Shown here in pieces: positions 42,034 to 51,703 of a stretch of 64,000 nucleotides of DNA (positions within the stretch are counted from its first letter, which is position 1; every line of letters starts with the position of its first letter). The notes below the pieces were generated by a model that did no database searches, had not been told where the DNA came from, and saw only the letters and a list, made by a program, of their open reading frames with translations. The position numbers and the translations under genes are program-made. Origin of the DNA: Hymenobacter sp. YC55 (GTDB lineage: Bacteria > Bacteroidota > Bacteroidia > Cytophagales > Hymenobacteraceae); NCBI RefSeq assembly GCF_029433095.1, contig NZ_JARNTX010000001.1:930001-994000 (forward strand). The letters run 5' to 3'.

Positions 42034-43098
42034 CTACTGTTCGGCTAGCTGCGGGTCCTTTATAAATTGCTCGTCGGTGAGAGCGGCCAAAAAAGACAAC
42101 AGACTCTGACGCTCTTCAACGGAAAGAGCAATACCAGGGCCCTGTCCCGCTCGCCGTAGTTGCGGGTCTAGAGTAGATGACTCAACCATGCCATGGTTGT
42201 AATGATCGAGCACTTCGGGTAGTGTATTGAAGCGGCCATCATGCATGTATGGTGCCGTAAGCGCCACGTTGCGCAGGCTAGGTACCTTAAAGCGTCCTGC
42301 ATCGTGGCTGCTTCGAGTGATGTGAGCCCGCCCCGAATCCTGCGGGAAGCTGCGGTCCAAGCCATTATTGCGGAATGATTCGTCGGTGAATAGCTCGCCA
42401 GCGTGGCAGTTTCCGCACTTTTGACGCAGTACAGCTAGGCCACGCAGTTCCACATCCGTAAGACTGGCACCTGCTTCATGGCGCACGTAGTGGTCGTAAC
42501 GGGAGTTGCTGGAGGTAAGCGACGCCGTGAACTGCGCCAATGCCCGTAGAAATTGATAAGAATCGATGGGGCCACTGCCGCCAAAAACCTGCGTGAACCG
42601 ACGGCGGTACTCCGCATCGGCATTGAGCTTGCCAAGTACGTTATCCAGCGTTTCATCCATTTCCAGCGGATTCGTGATGGGAGCCAGCGGCATCGTTTCG
42701 ATGTGTTTAGGTCCTCCATCCGCAAAGAAATTAGGTTTCCAACGCAGGTTTTGTAGCGCCGGAGTATTGCGAGCCCCTAGCTGGCCATCAACCCCTTGAC
42801 TTAAATGGTGTCCTGCATCAGCAAAAGCCGAGGATTGCTGATGACAACTACCACACGAAACCTTGCCGGTGCGTGACAGACGAGGGTCATAAAATAGCTT
42901 ACGGCCCAACTCGAATGCTGCATGCGTAGGCGGATTTTCATCTAATCCGTACACCGGCGCAGGAAAGTTACTAGGCAGTTGAGTGCCCGGTATTTGCTTG
43001 TTTGGCAGGACGTCTGTATCAGGTCGGCAACTCGTTGCGGCCAACCCCACTGTGCCTAAAAGGCTCCAAGCAGCTACAAGCAAGAAAGTAGATTTCAC
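42034..43098 (-). CDS. Di-haem cytochrome c peroxidase/MauG family lipoprotein (second copy)
   Basis: A 354-residue exported protein with lipobox Cys24 (AATSC) and haem sites CGSCH at 82-86 and CGNCH at 228-232. It is clearly homologous to its neighbour (RNTPALQNLRW, SSNSRYD, LTAPYMHDGRF) but where that protein has Trp in NWDG this one has Ala126 in FADGG, so the inter-haem Trp relay seems to be lost. The gene begins 18 bases after the MbnP-like gene, implying one mRNA. A role as the MbnH-like partner that oxidises the MbnP protein is inferred from this pairing. Confidence 0.87.
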   Translation of the reverse strand: MKSTFLLVAAWSLLGTVGLAATSCRPDTDVLPNKQIPGTQLPSNFPAPVYGLDENPPTHAAFELGRKLFYDPRLSRTGKVSCGSCHQQSSAFADAGHHLSQGVDGQLGARNTPALQNLRWKPNFFADGGPKHIETMPLAPITNPLEMDETLDNVLGKLNADAEYRRRFTQVFGGSGPIDSYQFLRALAQFTASLTSSNSRYDHYVRHEAGASLTDVELRGLAVLRQKCGNCHAGELFTDESFRNNGLDRSFPQDSGRAHITRSSHDAGRFKVPSLRNVALTAPYMHDGRFNTLPEVLDHYNHGMVESSTLDPQLRRAGQGPGIALSVEERQSLLSFLAALTDEQFIKDPQLAEQ

Positions 43099-43116
43099 GG
43101 TCGTAACCTCAGCTAC

Positions 43117-43890
43117 CTATTCACTATATTCAGTATCGACAGCACTGACTGTGAACATACCCGCCTTCTGGTTTTCAGCAATTTTTGCCGCATCAGGACC
43201 GCCCATAACGTTGTTAGAGGTATCGAACCGTATGGTTACTGGCCCTGTAAACATTCTAAGTACATCGGCCCGCACATGTACGCCCGGAGTCCGTGATTCT
43301 CGCACCTGAATGACTCTATTATTCATAGCTGGATCCGCTGCCTTTTCGTTTGCAGTGCCTCCAATGTGGAATATTAAGCCTCCATTGGGTGACTTGGTAG
43401 AGCGGCCTTCCAGCTTAGTGAAAATGTAACCTGTATCCCAAGTCCAAAACATGTCGCTGATAGCTAGGGCACCCGTTTGGGCACCTCCAGCATTACGTTC
43501 AGCATCCACGCCAATGGTAAATGTTAAGCTGTTGTAGTTGCCAACGGGCACATCAGGGATAGTGAACTTGAGGGAAGCGTCCCGGGCTTGATCAAGTAGG
43601 TAATAGCTTTCAGGCTGGATAAACTCCGTGCCATCTGCTTGTTTCAACTTGATGTTGGAAATGTAATAGCGAAAAACGCTAACCGTGAAGTCATCGCCAG
43701 AAGGAGTGAAGTAGGACGCCCTCCTGTTTAATACCAGTGGTTCGTCACCTACTACATTTTCAAACAGCAAGGTTACTTTACCCTTCTTATCAGTAGGGCT
43801 TGGTACGTCCGTGTCTTCTTTGCAAGCAGTAAAAACTACCGAAAAGGCTAGCAGGGCAAGCCAAAGGAGAGAAGGGAAATTTGCTTTCAT
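43117..43890 (-). CDS. MbnP-family lipoprotein (copper-binding type)
   Basis: A 257-residue lipoprotein (Cys23 in VFTAC) whose body matches the MbnP domain: GKVTLLFENVVGDEPLVL at the start, a FRYYISNIKL strand, and FWTWDTGYIFTKLEG at 148-162 with two tryptophans (149 and 151). In methanotrophs MbnP binds copper after the di-haem enzyme MbnH converts a Trp to kynurenine; here two di-haem lipoproteins follow directly. The ATG at 43890 is chosen because it starts a proper lipoprotein signal; an upstream start would bury it. Metal and function in this organism are inferred. Confidence 0.8.
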   Translation of the reverse strand: MKANFPSLLWLALLAFSVVFTACKEDTDVPSPTDKKGKVTLLFENVVGDEPLVLNRRASYFTPSGDDFTVSVFRYYISNIKLKQADGTEFIQPESYYLLDQARDASLKFTIPDVPVGNYNSLTFTIGVDAERNAGGAQTGALAISDMFWTWDTGYIFTKLEGRSTKSPNGGLIFHIGGTANEKAADPAMNNRVIQVRESRTPGVHVRADVLRMFTGPVTIRFDTSNNVMGGPDAAKIAENQKAGMFTVSAVDTEYSE

Positions 43891-44159
43891 CTTCAAGTGC
43901 TTTTCAGAAAAGTCATGTTCACGCCGGACTACAGGTTCCAGCATGTAACGCGGGCGTAGTAATTCTATGATGAAGCGAGGCCACTAAAACAGAGAGAATA
44001 TTTCGAACTAGTAACCACCACCAAAATCTAGAAAGTGAAAACGCTGTGCTTTGGCACGATACCGTAATGCACCGAAAGAATAGGCTGAAGCCGGCTGGCT
44101 TGCTAGAATATTCAAAACAGCTCCACTAGGAAACAAGTGAAGCCACTACAAGAAAGTTC

Positions 44160-44687
44160 TCAGAACACTAACAGTTGTTCTACTTGCTCTTGTAGCAACT
44201 GCTGATAGAGAGGATGGTCGAGTGTGCCATCTTCTTTCAAGTATTTATCAATGAACGGAAGGCGTACGCGTGCTGGTAATACAGCCGTACCCAAGTACAT
44301 AAGCACGTCGGATAGGTGACTTAGGGCCAGCAGGCCACCTTGGCCTCCGGAGGACAAGCCAATTAAGGCCGCTTTCTTTCCACGAATGCCACCAGGATAA
44401 GGTAAGCCATCTATGAACGTTTTGAGCACTCCCGGATACGAGCAGTTGTATTCGGGAACCACTAAGACCAACTTATCTGCCGCGCTGGCCAAATTAGCCA
44501 ATTCGTTGAAGCCATCATGGTTGCCTACATTTCCATAGAGGGCCGAAACGCTCACGTCATCAGGTAGCAGAGCCAGGTCTAGTAATTGGCACTCTGCGTT
44601 TTCGTTGCGCAGCAAGCTTATGTATAAGTCGGCAATGCGCCGCGCCCGTGAGTTGGCCCGGTTGGTACCAGCAATGACTGTTATCAT
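44160..44687 (-). CDS. NADPH-dependent FMN reductase family flavoprotein
   Basis: A 175-residue flavodoxin-fold enzyme that reduces FMN, quinones or azo compounds with NAD(P)H. The N-terminal VIAGTNRANSRARRIAD is the phosphate-binding loop, and VVPEYNCSYPGVLKTFIDGL is the signature of the family; LSSGGQGG forms another flavin contact. The ATG at 44687 is preferred to one 39 bases upstream because the strand MITVIAGT starts the fold. A TATTTTCG box (one mismatch to TAnnTTTG) lies about 22-29 bases upstream. It stands between the MbnP set and sdhB, separate from both. Confidence 0.85.
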   Translation of the reverse strand: MITVIAGTNRANSRARRIADLYISLLRNENAECQLLDLALLPDDVSVSALYGNVGNHDGFNELANLASAADKLVLVVPEYNCSYPGVLKTFIDGLPYPGGIRGKKAALIGLSSGGQGGLLALSHLSDVLMYLGTAVLPARVRLPFIDKYLKEDGTLDHPLYQQLLQEQVEQLLVF

Positions 44688-44790
44688 GGAGTCGAAGTAA
44701 AGAAAGAACGAAAATACGGACGGCAAACTGAGCAGTAAAACAGATCGTATGAGGCGTCAGCAGTTACGTCCCGGAGGAAAGTAAGGCAAC

Positions 44791-44822
44791 AAAAAAGCGA
44801 AACGGTAGGCCGTTTCGCTTTT
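44791..44822 (-). terminator. Terminator of sdhCAB
   Basis: AAAAGCGAAACGG / CCGTTTCGCTTTT 13-bp stem with a 4-base loop; on the minus strand it ends in a T run, 27 bases past the sdhB stop. Confidence 0.88.
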
Positions 44823-44849
44823 ACAAATTTGTTGAACAACCAGCATTAC

Positions 44850-45635
<786 letters not shown>

Positions 45636-45758
45636 TAGTATAGGGGGTCTTAGGGTCTTGGGAACGTAGGGTCTTGATTGGCATCATCAGCCCTAGGCCC
45701 TGGTCCCCGCAGTATTTATAATTGAAACAATTGAGGGGGAGATTAAGTGCGGACTAGA

Positions 45759-45800
45759 AGCTAAGGCTCCTAAAAACATACGCCTTCAGAAGCCTTAGCT
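45759..45800 (-). other. Hairpin between sdhA and sdhB
   Basis: AGCTAAGGCT / AGCCTTAGCT, a 10-bp perfect inverted repeat around a 22-base loop, in the otherwise featureless sdhA-sdhB gap. It could be a weak attenuator or processing/stability site; no T run follows on the minus strand. Confidence 0.45.
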
Positions 45801-45811
45801 CTATAAATCCA

Positions 45812-47746
45812 CTACTTGTAGCTCCGCTGCGTGAGCTTCACGTTTTCAAACGACAGCTCTTCCTTGTTCAGGATTTCGGGCTTGTTCTCGCCGTTGTATT
45901 GCCAAGCAGCTACATAAGCGAAATTCTCGTCGTCGCGCAATGCCTCACCTTCGGGAGTCTGGTATTCTTCGCGGAAGTGACCACCACAGCTTTCGTTGCG
46001 GTGCAGGGCATCGTCAACCATAAGCTCGCCTAGCTCGATGAAGTCGGCTACGCGGCCGGCACTCTCCAGCATCTGGTTCAACTCCTGGTCGGTACCAGTC
46101 AGTTTCAGATCGGACCAGAACTCGCGGCGCAGCTTCTGAATTTCCTGCTTGGCGTGCCGCAGGCCTTCAGCGTTGCGAGCCATACCGCAGTATTCCCACA
46201 TAATGTGGCCAAGAGCCTTGTGGAATTCACCAGGGCTGCGAGTACCGTTGATGCTCAGCAACTTGTTGATCCGCTCCCGTACTCCAGCCTCGGCTTCTTC
46301 GAAAGCCAAATGATTGGTGCTAACAGGGGTAGGAGGGGTCTGTGCCAGCTGATCACCGATGGTGTACGGAATTACGAAATAGCCATCAGCAAGTCCTTGC
46401 ATCAAAGCCGAGGCCCCGAGGCGGTTGGCACCGTGGTCAGAGAAGTTGCACTCTCCGGTAGCGTACAGAGCAGGAATAGTGGTTTGCAAGTTGTAATCCA
46501 CCCACAGGCCGCCCATCGTGTAGTGCACAGCAGGGTAGATGCGCATCGGCTGCTTGTAGGGGTCTTCGCCAGTAATTTTCTCATACATAGCGAAGAGGTT
46601 ACCGTACTTCTGGCTTACAGAATCGGCACCAGTGCGCTTGATGATGTCGGCGAAGTCTAGGTATACGGCTAAGCCCGATGAACCTACGCCGCGGCCTTCG
46701 TCGCACATTTGCTTGGCATTGCGCGAAGCAACGTCGCGTGGTACGAGGTTACCGAAAGCAGGGTACTTACGCTCCAGGAAGTAATCCCGGTCTTCTTCAG
46801 AAATATCGTTTACCGTGATTTCGCCTTTGCGTAGGCGTTCAGCAGTTTCTACCGTCTTGGGCACCCATACGCGGCCGTCGTTACGCAACGACTCCGACAT
46901 GAGCGTCAGCTTCGACTGGTAGTCGCCTGACACCGGGATACAGGTCGGGTGAATCTGGGTGAAGCAAGGGTTAGCAAAATAGGCTCCCTTTTTGTGGGCC
47001 CGCCAAGCGGCAGTGGCGTTGCAATACTTAGCATTGGTGCTCAAGTAGAATACGTTGCCATAACCACCCGTAGCTAGCACCACCGCGTGAGCCGCATGCC
47101 GCTCTATCTCACCGGTAATCAGGTTGCGCGTGATAATGCCGCGCGCCTGACCATCGGCCACCACCAGATCCAGCATTTCGGAACGGGTGTACATTTTCAC
47201 CTTACCGTAGGCTATCTGGCGCGAAAGAGCTGAATAGGCGCCTAGCAGCAATTGCTGTCCGGTTTGGCCACGGGCGTAGAACGTACGGCTTACCTGAGCA
47301 CCGCCAAACGAACGGTTGGCCAGCAACCCGCCGTATTCGCGGGCAAACGGTACACCTTGGGCTACGCACTGGTCGATGATGTTGACGGATACCTGCGCCA
47401 AACGGTACACGTTGGCTTCGCGGGCACGGTAGTCACCACCTTTGATTGTATCGTAAAACAGACGGAAAATGGAGTCACCGTCGTTTTGATAGTTTTTAGC
47501 AGCATTGATACCTCCTTGTGCAGCAATGGAGTGCGCACGACGAGGAGAATCGTGGTATGTGAAAGCCTTTACGTTGTAGCCTAGCTCCGCCAAGGAAGCA
47601 GCGGCTGCACCACCTGCCAAGCCCGTACCTACTACAATGATGTCGTACTTACGTTTGTTGGCTGGGTTAACGAGCTTAACGTTGAACTTATGCTTCTCCC
47701 ATTTTTCGGCCAAGGGGCCTTCGGGAATTTTGGAATCCTGAAACAT
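45812..47746 (-). CDS. sdhA: Succinate dehydrogenase/fumarate reductase flavoprotein subunit
   Basis: A 644-residue FAD enzyme that oxidises succinate to fumarate (or the reverse). The FAD-binding [19 protein letters not shown] lies at 35-53, the covalent-FAD His in [14 protein letters not shown] near 92, and active-site motifs around [14 protein letters not shown] and [17 protein letters not shown] follow. Length matches the Bacteroidota/Wolinella class rather than the shorter proteobacterial SdhA. It is 12 bases downstream of sdhC. Confidence 0.96.
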   Translation of the reverse strand: MFQDSKIPEGPLAEKWEKHKFNVKLVNPANKRKYDIIVVGTGLAGGAAAASLAELGYNVKAFTYHDSPRRAHSIAAQGGINAAKNYQNDGDSIFRLFYDTIKGGDYRAREANVYRLAQVSVNIIDQCVAQGVPFAREYGGLLANRSFGGAQVSRTFYARGQTGQQLLLGAYSALSRQIAYGKVKMYTRSEMLDLVVADGQARGIITRNLITGEIERHAAHAVVLATGGYGNVFYLSTNAKYCNATAAWRAHKKGAYFANPCFTQIHPTCIPVSGDYQSKLTLMSESLRNDGRVWVPKTVETAERLRKGEITVNDISEEDRDYFLERKYPAFGNLVPRDVASRNAKQMCDEGRGVGSSGLAVYLDFADIIKRTGADSVSQKYGNLFAMYEKITGEDPYKQPMRIYPAVHYTMGGLWVDYNLQTTIPALYATGECNFSDHGANRLGASALMQGLADGYFVIPYTIGDQLAQTPPTPVSTNHLAFEEAEAGVRERINKLLSINGTRSPGEFHKALGHIMWEYCGMARNAEGLRHAKQEIQKLRREFWSDLKLTGTDQELNQMLESAGRVADFIELGELMVDDALHRNESCGGHFREEYQTPEGEALRDDENFAYVAAWQYNGENKPEILNKEELSFENVKLTQRSYK

Positions 47747-47758
47747 CAGCTAGGCAGA

Positions 47759-48436
47759 TTAGGACTTGAAGATGAAGAAGTACAGCGGCATGGCTGCGAA
47801 TCCAGCACAAACAATGATGGAGAAAGCGTAGCCGACTATTTTAATAACAGGCGTGTACTTGCGGTGGTTTAAACCTAACGTCTGAAATCCGCTGGCGAAG
47901 CCGTGGAGCAGGTGGTAGCAGAGCGCCACTTGGGCCAGTACATACAGTAGCACGTACCACCACGTCTGGAACGAGGTCATGACCACCCCATACAAATTCT
48001 TATTGTTCTGCGAGTCGAAAGGAAGCGGCTCGTAGTGAAAACGGTAGTAGAAGTTGTAGAGGTGCACAATCAGGAAAACCAAAATAATAGAGCCTAGCAG
48101 GCCCATGTTCCGCGACTTCCAGTCGCTGTTTTGCCCGATGTTGTCGACAACATACTTCTGATTGCCCCGAGCCGCTTGGTTGCGACGCGTCAGCACAAAA
48201 GACTCGTAAATGTGAAAGCCAAAGCCAGCCACCAATATGATTTCGGCTACCCGAATCAATGGGTTGGTGCTCATGAAGTGCGAGTAGGTATTGAAGGCTA
48301 GGCCTCCGTCGCCTTTGAAAAGTTGCAGGTTGCCAATCAGATGCACGACCAGAAACGAGCAAAGAAAAAGTCCGGTCACGGACATAATAACCTTGCGGCC
48401 AATGCTACTGGTAACCGTCTTGTTAATCCAACTCAT
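47759..48436 (-). CDS. sdhC: Succinate dehydrogenase/fumarate reductase cytochrome b subunit
   Basis: A 225-residue membrane anchor with five predicted helices, the fused single-subunit type that carries two haem b groups and reacts with menaquinone. Conserved His residues for haem ligation appear in VVHLIGNLQ, FGFHIYES, FLIVHLYNFYY and CYHLLHGFASG. First gene of sdhCAB, with a well-formed promoter upstream. This architecture indicates the class B complex found throughout Bacteroidota. Confidence 0.93.
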   Translation of the reverse strand: MSWINKTVTSSIGRKVIMSVTGLFLCSFLVVHLIGNLQLFKGDGGLAFNTYSHFMSTNPLIRVAEIILVAGFGFHIYESFVLTRRNQAARGNQKYVVDNIGQNSDWKSRNMGLLGSIILVFLIVHLYNFYYRFHYEPLPFDSQNNKNLYGVVMTSFQTWWYVLLYVLAQVALCYHLLHGFASGFQTLGLNHRKYTPVIKIVGYAFSIIVCAGFAAMPLYFFIFKS

Positions 48437-48477
48437 AGAAGCTGCTAAAGGGGTTTGTTGAGGTCATTTGTAGCTGC

Positions 48478-48508
48478 CAAAGGTACATGGCAACCTAGTA
48501 GGAAACAA
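48478..48508 (-). promoter_or_regulatory. Bacteroidota promoter of sdhCAB
   Basis: On the minus strand: TTG (48508-48506), 20 bases, then TACCTTTG (48485-48478), a perfect TAnnTTTG at consensus spacing, 41 bases before the sdhC ATG. Confidence 0.75.
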
Positions 48509-48688
48509 TTGAAATAAACTTCGGCGTTCCCGCGTTAGCTCGCATGAATCAATATGCGCGCTACTCCGTTAGATAAATGGAGTTTGCTGATCCTTTTACC
48601 AACCTACAGGTCTGATTTTTGTTAGATTAGTCCTAAGGTTTTGCTGTTGTTCAGCCGTAGGCCCTTCCTTCCCTCATTACCCGCCTCT

Positions 48689-51592
48689 ATGTTGCGTTCG
48701 TTACTATTCCGTTTGACCCGTTTTGGGTCATTGCTGTTGCTTTTGGTGGGATTATTGACTTTGGCGTTCCCAACTCAAGCAACTCACATCCGGGCCGGTG
48801 ATATTCAATCTAAGGTTGATACCACTGCCGGGGCCAATCCGCGCCGTATATTCTTTCGGTTGACCCTTTATTGTAGGGACCCAGCCAATGGGGTGCCTGA
48901 CCAGCCTACCGCAGCCATTTTCTTCGGCGATGGTAGCTGCGACCTCAACGTGGCTCGCACAACTAATGTGTTGCTTCAGCCAGACGTACGGCGCTATACC
49001 TACGAGTTCGAGCATACCTACGGGGCGCCAAGTCCGGCAGGCCGGCCGTACGTGGTTAGCTTTATCGGAGAGAACCGGAATGCGGGAATCAGGAACATGG
49101 CGAACTCGGTGAACCAGTCGTTCTACATTTCCACTACGGTTACCATTGACCCGGCGCTCTTGCAGAACCGCTCCCCGGTTCTTCGGCGCCCTGCCATCGA
49201 CAACGCGGTGGTTGGCCAGGTATTCCAGCATAACCCCGCGGCGTATGACGCCGACGGGGATTCTTTGGCGTATGCCCTCGTGAACAGCCAGCAAGCTGGA
49301 AATGCCACCGCCGTAGTGAACTGCACTCCTGCACCTGCATCTGTTCCTGCTTTCGTACTACCTAATGCCGTTGCTCCTGGCGTACAGGTGCCGTTTACTG
49401 GGCCACCAGTAGGAGTACCCGGAGACAACGCTATTTTCCAAATAGACCCTGTTACGGGACAAGTGGTGTGGAATGCTCCTAGCTCGCCAGGCGAATACAA
49501 TTTTGCCTTAGTGGTGAAAGAGTACCGCCGTGTAGTAGTGGGAGGGCAACGCAATTACCGTCTGATTGCAGAAGTCATCCGGGACCTACAGGTGACGGTG
49601 CGAGCCAGCAACAACCGGCGTCCCGAGCTGGTCATCCCGCCCGACTTGTGCGTGGTAGCAGGCACTCCGGTTGTGGGTAACGTGACGGCTACTGACCCCG
49701 ATGGCAACCGCGTACGGCTCACGGCTAACAGTGGGATTTTGCCCCCGGCCACCTTCGTTCAGTCCTCGTTTGGCCCGCCCACTGCCACCGGTACTTTCCG
49801 TTGGACGCCCGACTGCAATAACATTGCTTCCAACCCAACGCAGGTAGTCTTCAATGCTACGGATGAACTTCCAATGGCTAATGGAATACCTCTAACGGAC
49901 ATCCGTACGTGGCGCATTAGGGTTATCGGTCCGGCGCCGCAGAACTTGCGGGCAGTAGCCGCTGGCCCGCCCCGAAGTGCCCGCCTAACGTGGAACAGCT
50001 ACCTTTGCCGCAAGCCCGGGGCGCGGGTGCTTATCTACCGGCGCGAGAACTCAAACGGGGGAGACTTCGGCGAGTGCGTGACGGGCATTCCGGCCTCCTC
50101 AGGTTACGTGCAGATTGCTTCTCTCACCTACACCGGCACGACCGACATCGTCGATTATACTGACACCAACGGCGGGCAGGGTCTGGAGCGGGGCAAGACC
50201 TACTGCTACCGCATCTACGTGGCCTTCCCGCTGCCGGCTGGGGGCGAGAGTCTGGCCTCGCAAGAGGCGTGCGTCGAGTTTCCGGGCCGGGCCCTGCTCA
50301 TGCGCAACGTGACGGTGGACCGCACCGCGGCCAGCGGCGGGCAGATCACCGTGCGCTGGACCAAGCCCCGCAGCACGCCCGAGTTTGCCAGCCCGCAGCA
50401 ATTCCGGGTGTTGCGCGCGCAGGGGCAGGCCAGCACGGCGACCTTCACGCAGGTCGGGCCGTTGATCAACGTGACCAACAATAGCAACGACACAACCTAT
50501 ATTGATCAGGACCCTTCGCTGGACACGCAGAACCGGGCCTACACCTACAAGGTGGAGTTCCTGAGCCAGAATGTGGTGACAGAAACGGCCACTGCTGCCT
50601 CGAGTGTACGCCTAGAGGGAACGGCCACGCCAGCTGTGGGCAGCGCCGACCTGAACACGATTGACTTGCGCTGGACTTACAACGTGCCGTGGGACAACAC
50701 GCGCCAGCCGACGGTGATCTACCGGCGCGGGCCGGAGGCCACAGGCCCATTCGTGCGCATTGCCACGGTGACGGGCACGACCACGGGCGGTAGCTACCGC
50801 GACCAGGGCACGGCCACCCAGCGCCTGATCAAAGGGCAGACCTACTGCTACTACGTCGAGACGACAGGCACCTATAATGCGGAGAAGCTGCCGAGCGGGC
50901 TGGTGAACCTGAGCCAGCAGCAGTGCATAGCGGTGCGCAACGTGCCGTGCGCGCCGGTGCTGCGCTTGCAGCAGGCCAACTGCGACAGCCTAGCCAGCCG
51001 CCTCTTCGACTTGCCGGCCACCCCCCTCAGCGGCCCGGTCTATGCCAACGCTCTGAGCTGGCAGCTAAGCACCACCCCCGCCGACTGCAGCCGTGCCATC
51101 GCCGCTTACAATCTCTACTATGCCCCCGCCGGCCAGGACTCGTTGCGCTTCCTGACTACGGTACCGGGCACACAAACGAGTTATGTGCACCGCAACCTGC
51201 TGTCAGAAGCAGGCTGCTACGCCGTGCAGGCCGTCGACTCGAGCGGCACGCGCAGCGCCTTGAGCAACCGCGCCTGCAAAGAGGACTGCCAGCTCTTCCT
51301 CTTGCCCAACATCTTCACCCCCAACGGCGACGGCAAGAACGACACGTTCCGGCCCAAGGTCTTCACCCCGCTGCGGCGCACCCACTTCACGGTCTTCAAC
51401 CGCTGGGGCGTCAAGATCTACGAGAGCAGCGCCGACCCGCTCATCAACTGGAGCGGGGGCGGCAGCCGCAGCGAGGGCGGGGCCTCGCCGAGTGTGGTCG
51501 AGGGCGTCTACTACTACCAGGCCGAGGTCGAGTTTGGCGATGTGGCCAACACCAAGCGCACCTACAAAGGATGGGTCCAAATTACCCGGTAG
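48689..51592 (+). CDS. Large type IX-secreted surface protein with CHU_C sorting domain (first paralogue)
   Basis: A 967-residue exported protein: signal peptide (FGSLLLLLVGLLTLAFPTQA), an N-terminal conserved region (THIRAGDIQ through the YCRDP and FFGDGSCD cysteines), beta-rich Ig/cadherin-like repeats (DADGDS, ATDPDGN motifs), two or more fibronectin-III-like domains (about 430-760), and a terminal gliding-motility-associated CHU_C domain (LPNIFTPNGDGKNDTFRP to WVQITR), the type B signal for T9SS export. Probable adhesin or surface structure; ligand unknown. The ATG at 48689 replaces a TTG 48 bases upstream. It shares a near-identical 3' block with the gene at 52832. Confidence 0.85.
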   Translation: MLRSLLFRLTRFGSLLLLLVGLLTLAFPTQATHIRAGDIQSKVDTTAGANPRRIFFRLTLYCRDPANGVPDQPTAAIFFGDGSCDLNVARTTNVLLQPDVRRYTYEFEHTYGAPSPAGRPYVVSFIGENRNAGIRNMANSVNQSFYISTTVTIDPALLQNRSPVLRRPAIDNAVVGQVFQHNPAAYDADGDSLAYALVNSQQAGNATAVVNCTPAPASVPAFVLPNAVAPGVQVPFTGPPVGVPGDNAIFQIDPVTGQVVWNAPSSPGEYNFALVVKEYRRVVVGGQRNYRLIAEVIRDLQVTVRASNNRRPELVIPPDLCVVAGTPVVGNVTATDPDGNRVRLTANSGILPPATFVQSSFGPPTATGTFRWTPDCNNIASNPTQVVFNATDELPMANGIPLTDIRTWRIRVIGPAPQNLRAVAAGPPRSARLTWNSYLCRKPGARVLIYRRENSNGGDFGECVTGIPASSGYVQIASLTYTGTTDIVDYTDTNGGQGLERGKTYCYRIYVAFPLPAGGESLASQEACVEFPGRALLMRNVTVDRTAASGGQITVRWTKPRSTPEFASPQQFRVLRAQGQASTATFTQVGPLINVTNNSNDTTYIDQDPSLDTQNRAYTYKVEFLSQNVVTETATAASSVRLEGTATPAVGSADLNTIDLRWTYNVPWDNTRQPTVIYRRGPEATGPFVRIATVTGTTTGGSYRDQGTATQRLIKGQTYCYYVETTGTYNAEKLPSGLVNLSQQQCIAVRNVPCAPVLRLQQANCDSLASRLFDLPATPLSGPVYANALSWQLSTTPADCSRAIAAYNLYYAPAGQDSLRFLTTVPGTQTSYVHRNLLSEAGCYAVQAVDSSGTRSALSNRACKEDCQLFLLPNIFTPNGDGKNDTFRPKVFTPLRRTHFTVFNRWGVKIYESSADPLINWSGGGSRSEGGASPSVVEGVYYYQAEVEFGDVANTKRTYKGWVQITR
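50941..51592 (+). repeat. Near-identical 3' block, copy 1
   Basis: The last 652 bases of the first paralogue match 55081-55732 with 7 differences within the reading frame, all silent, plus the third base of the stop codon. Upstream identity falls abruptly. Confidence 0.92.
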
Positions 51593-51624
51593 CCGACTTA
51601 GCTTACGCTGAGTGACCTATTTGC

Positions 51625-51657
51625 AAAGCCCGCTGCCCTTCGGCAGCGGGCTTTTTT
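51625..51657 (+). terminator. Rho-independent terminator
   Basis: AAGCCCGCTGCC-cttc-GGCAGCGGGCTT followed by TTTT, 33 bases after the first secreted-protein gene. Confidence 0.92.
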
Positions 51658-51703
51658 ATTCCTGTTATCTTGCCCCCCCATCTTTTCCTCCGTTTCTCTT
51701 CTT

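Noticed and set aside
50923..51615. Out-of-frame plus-strand open frame in the 3' block of the secreted protein (with a twin at 55087)
   Set aside because: Arg/Leu/Pro/Gln-rich frame-shift product duplicated only because the DNA is duplicated; the CHU_C frame is the real one.
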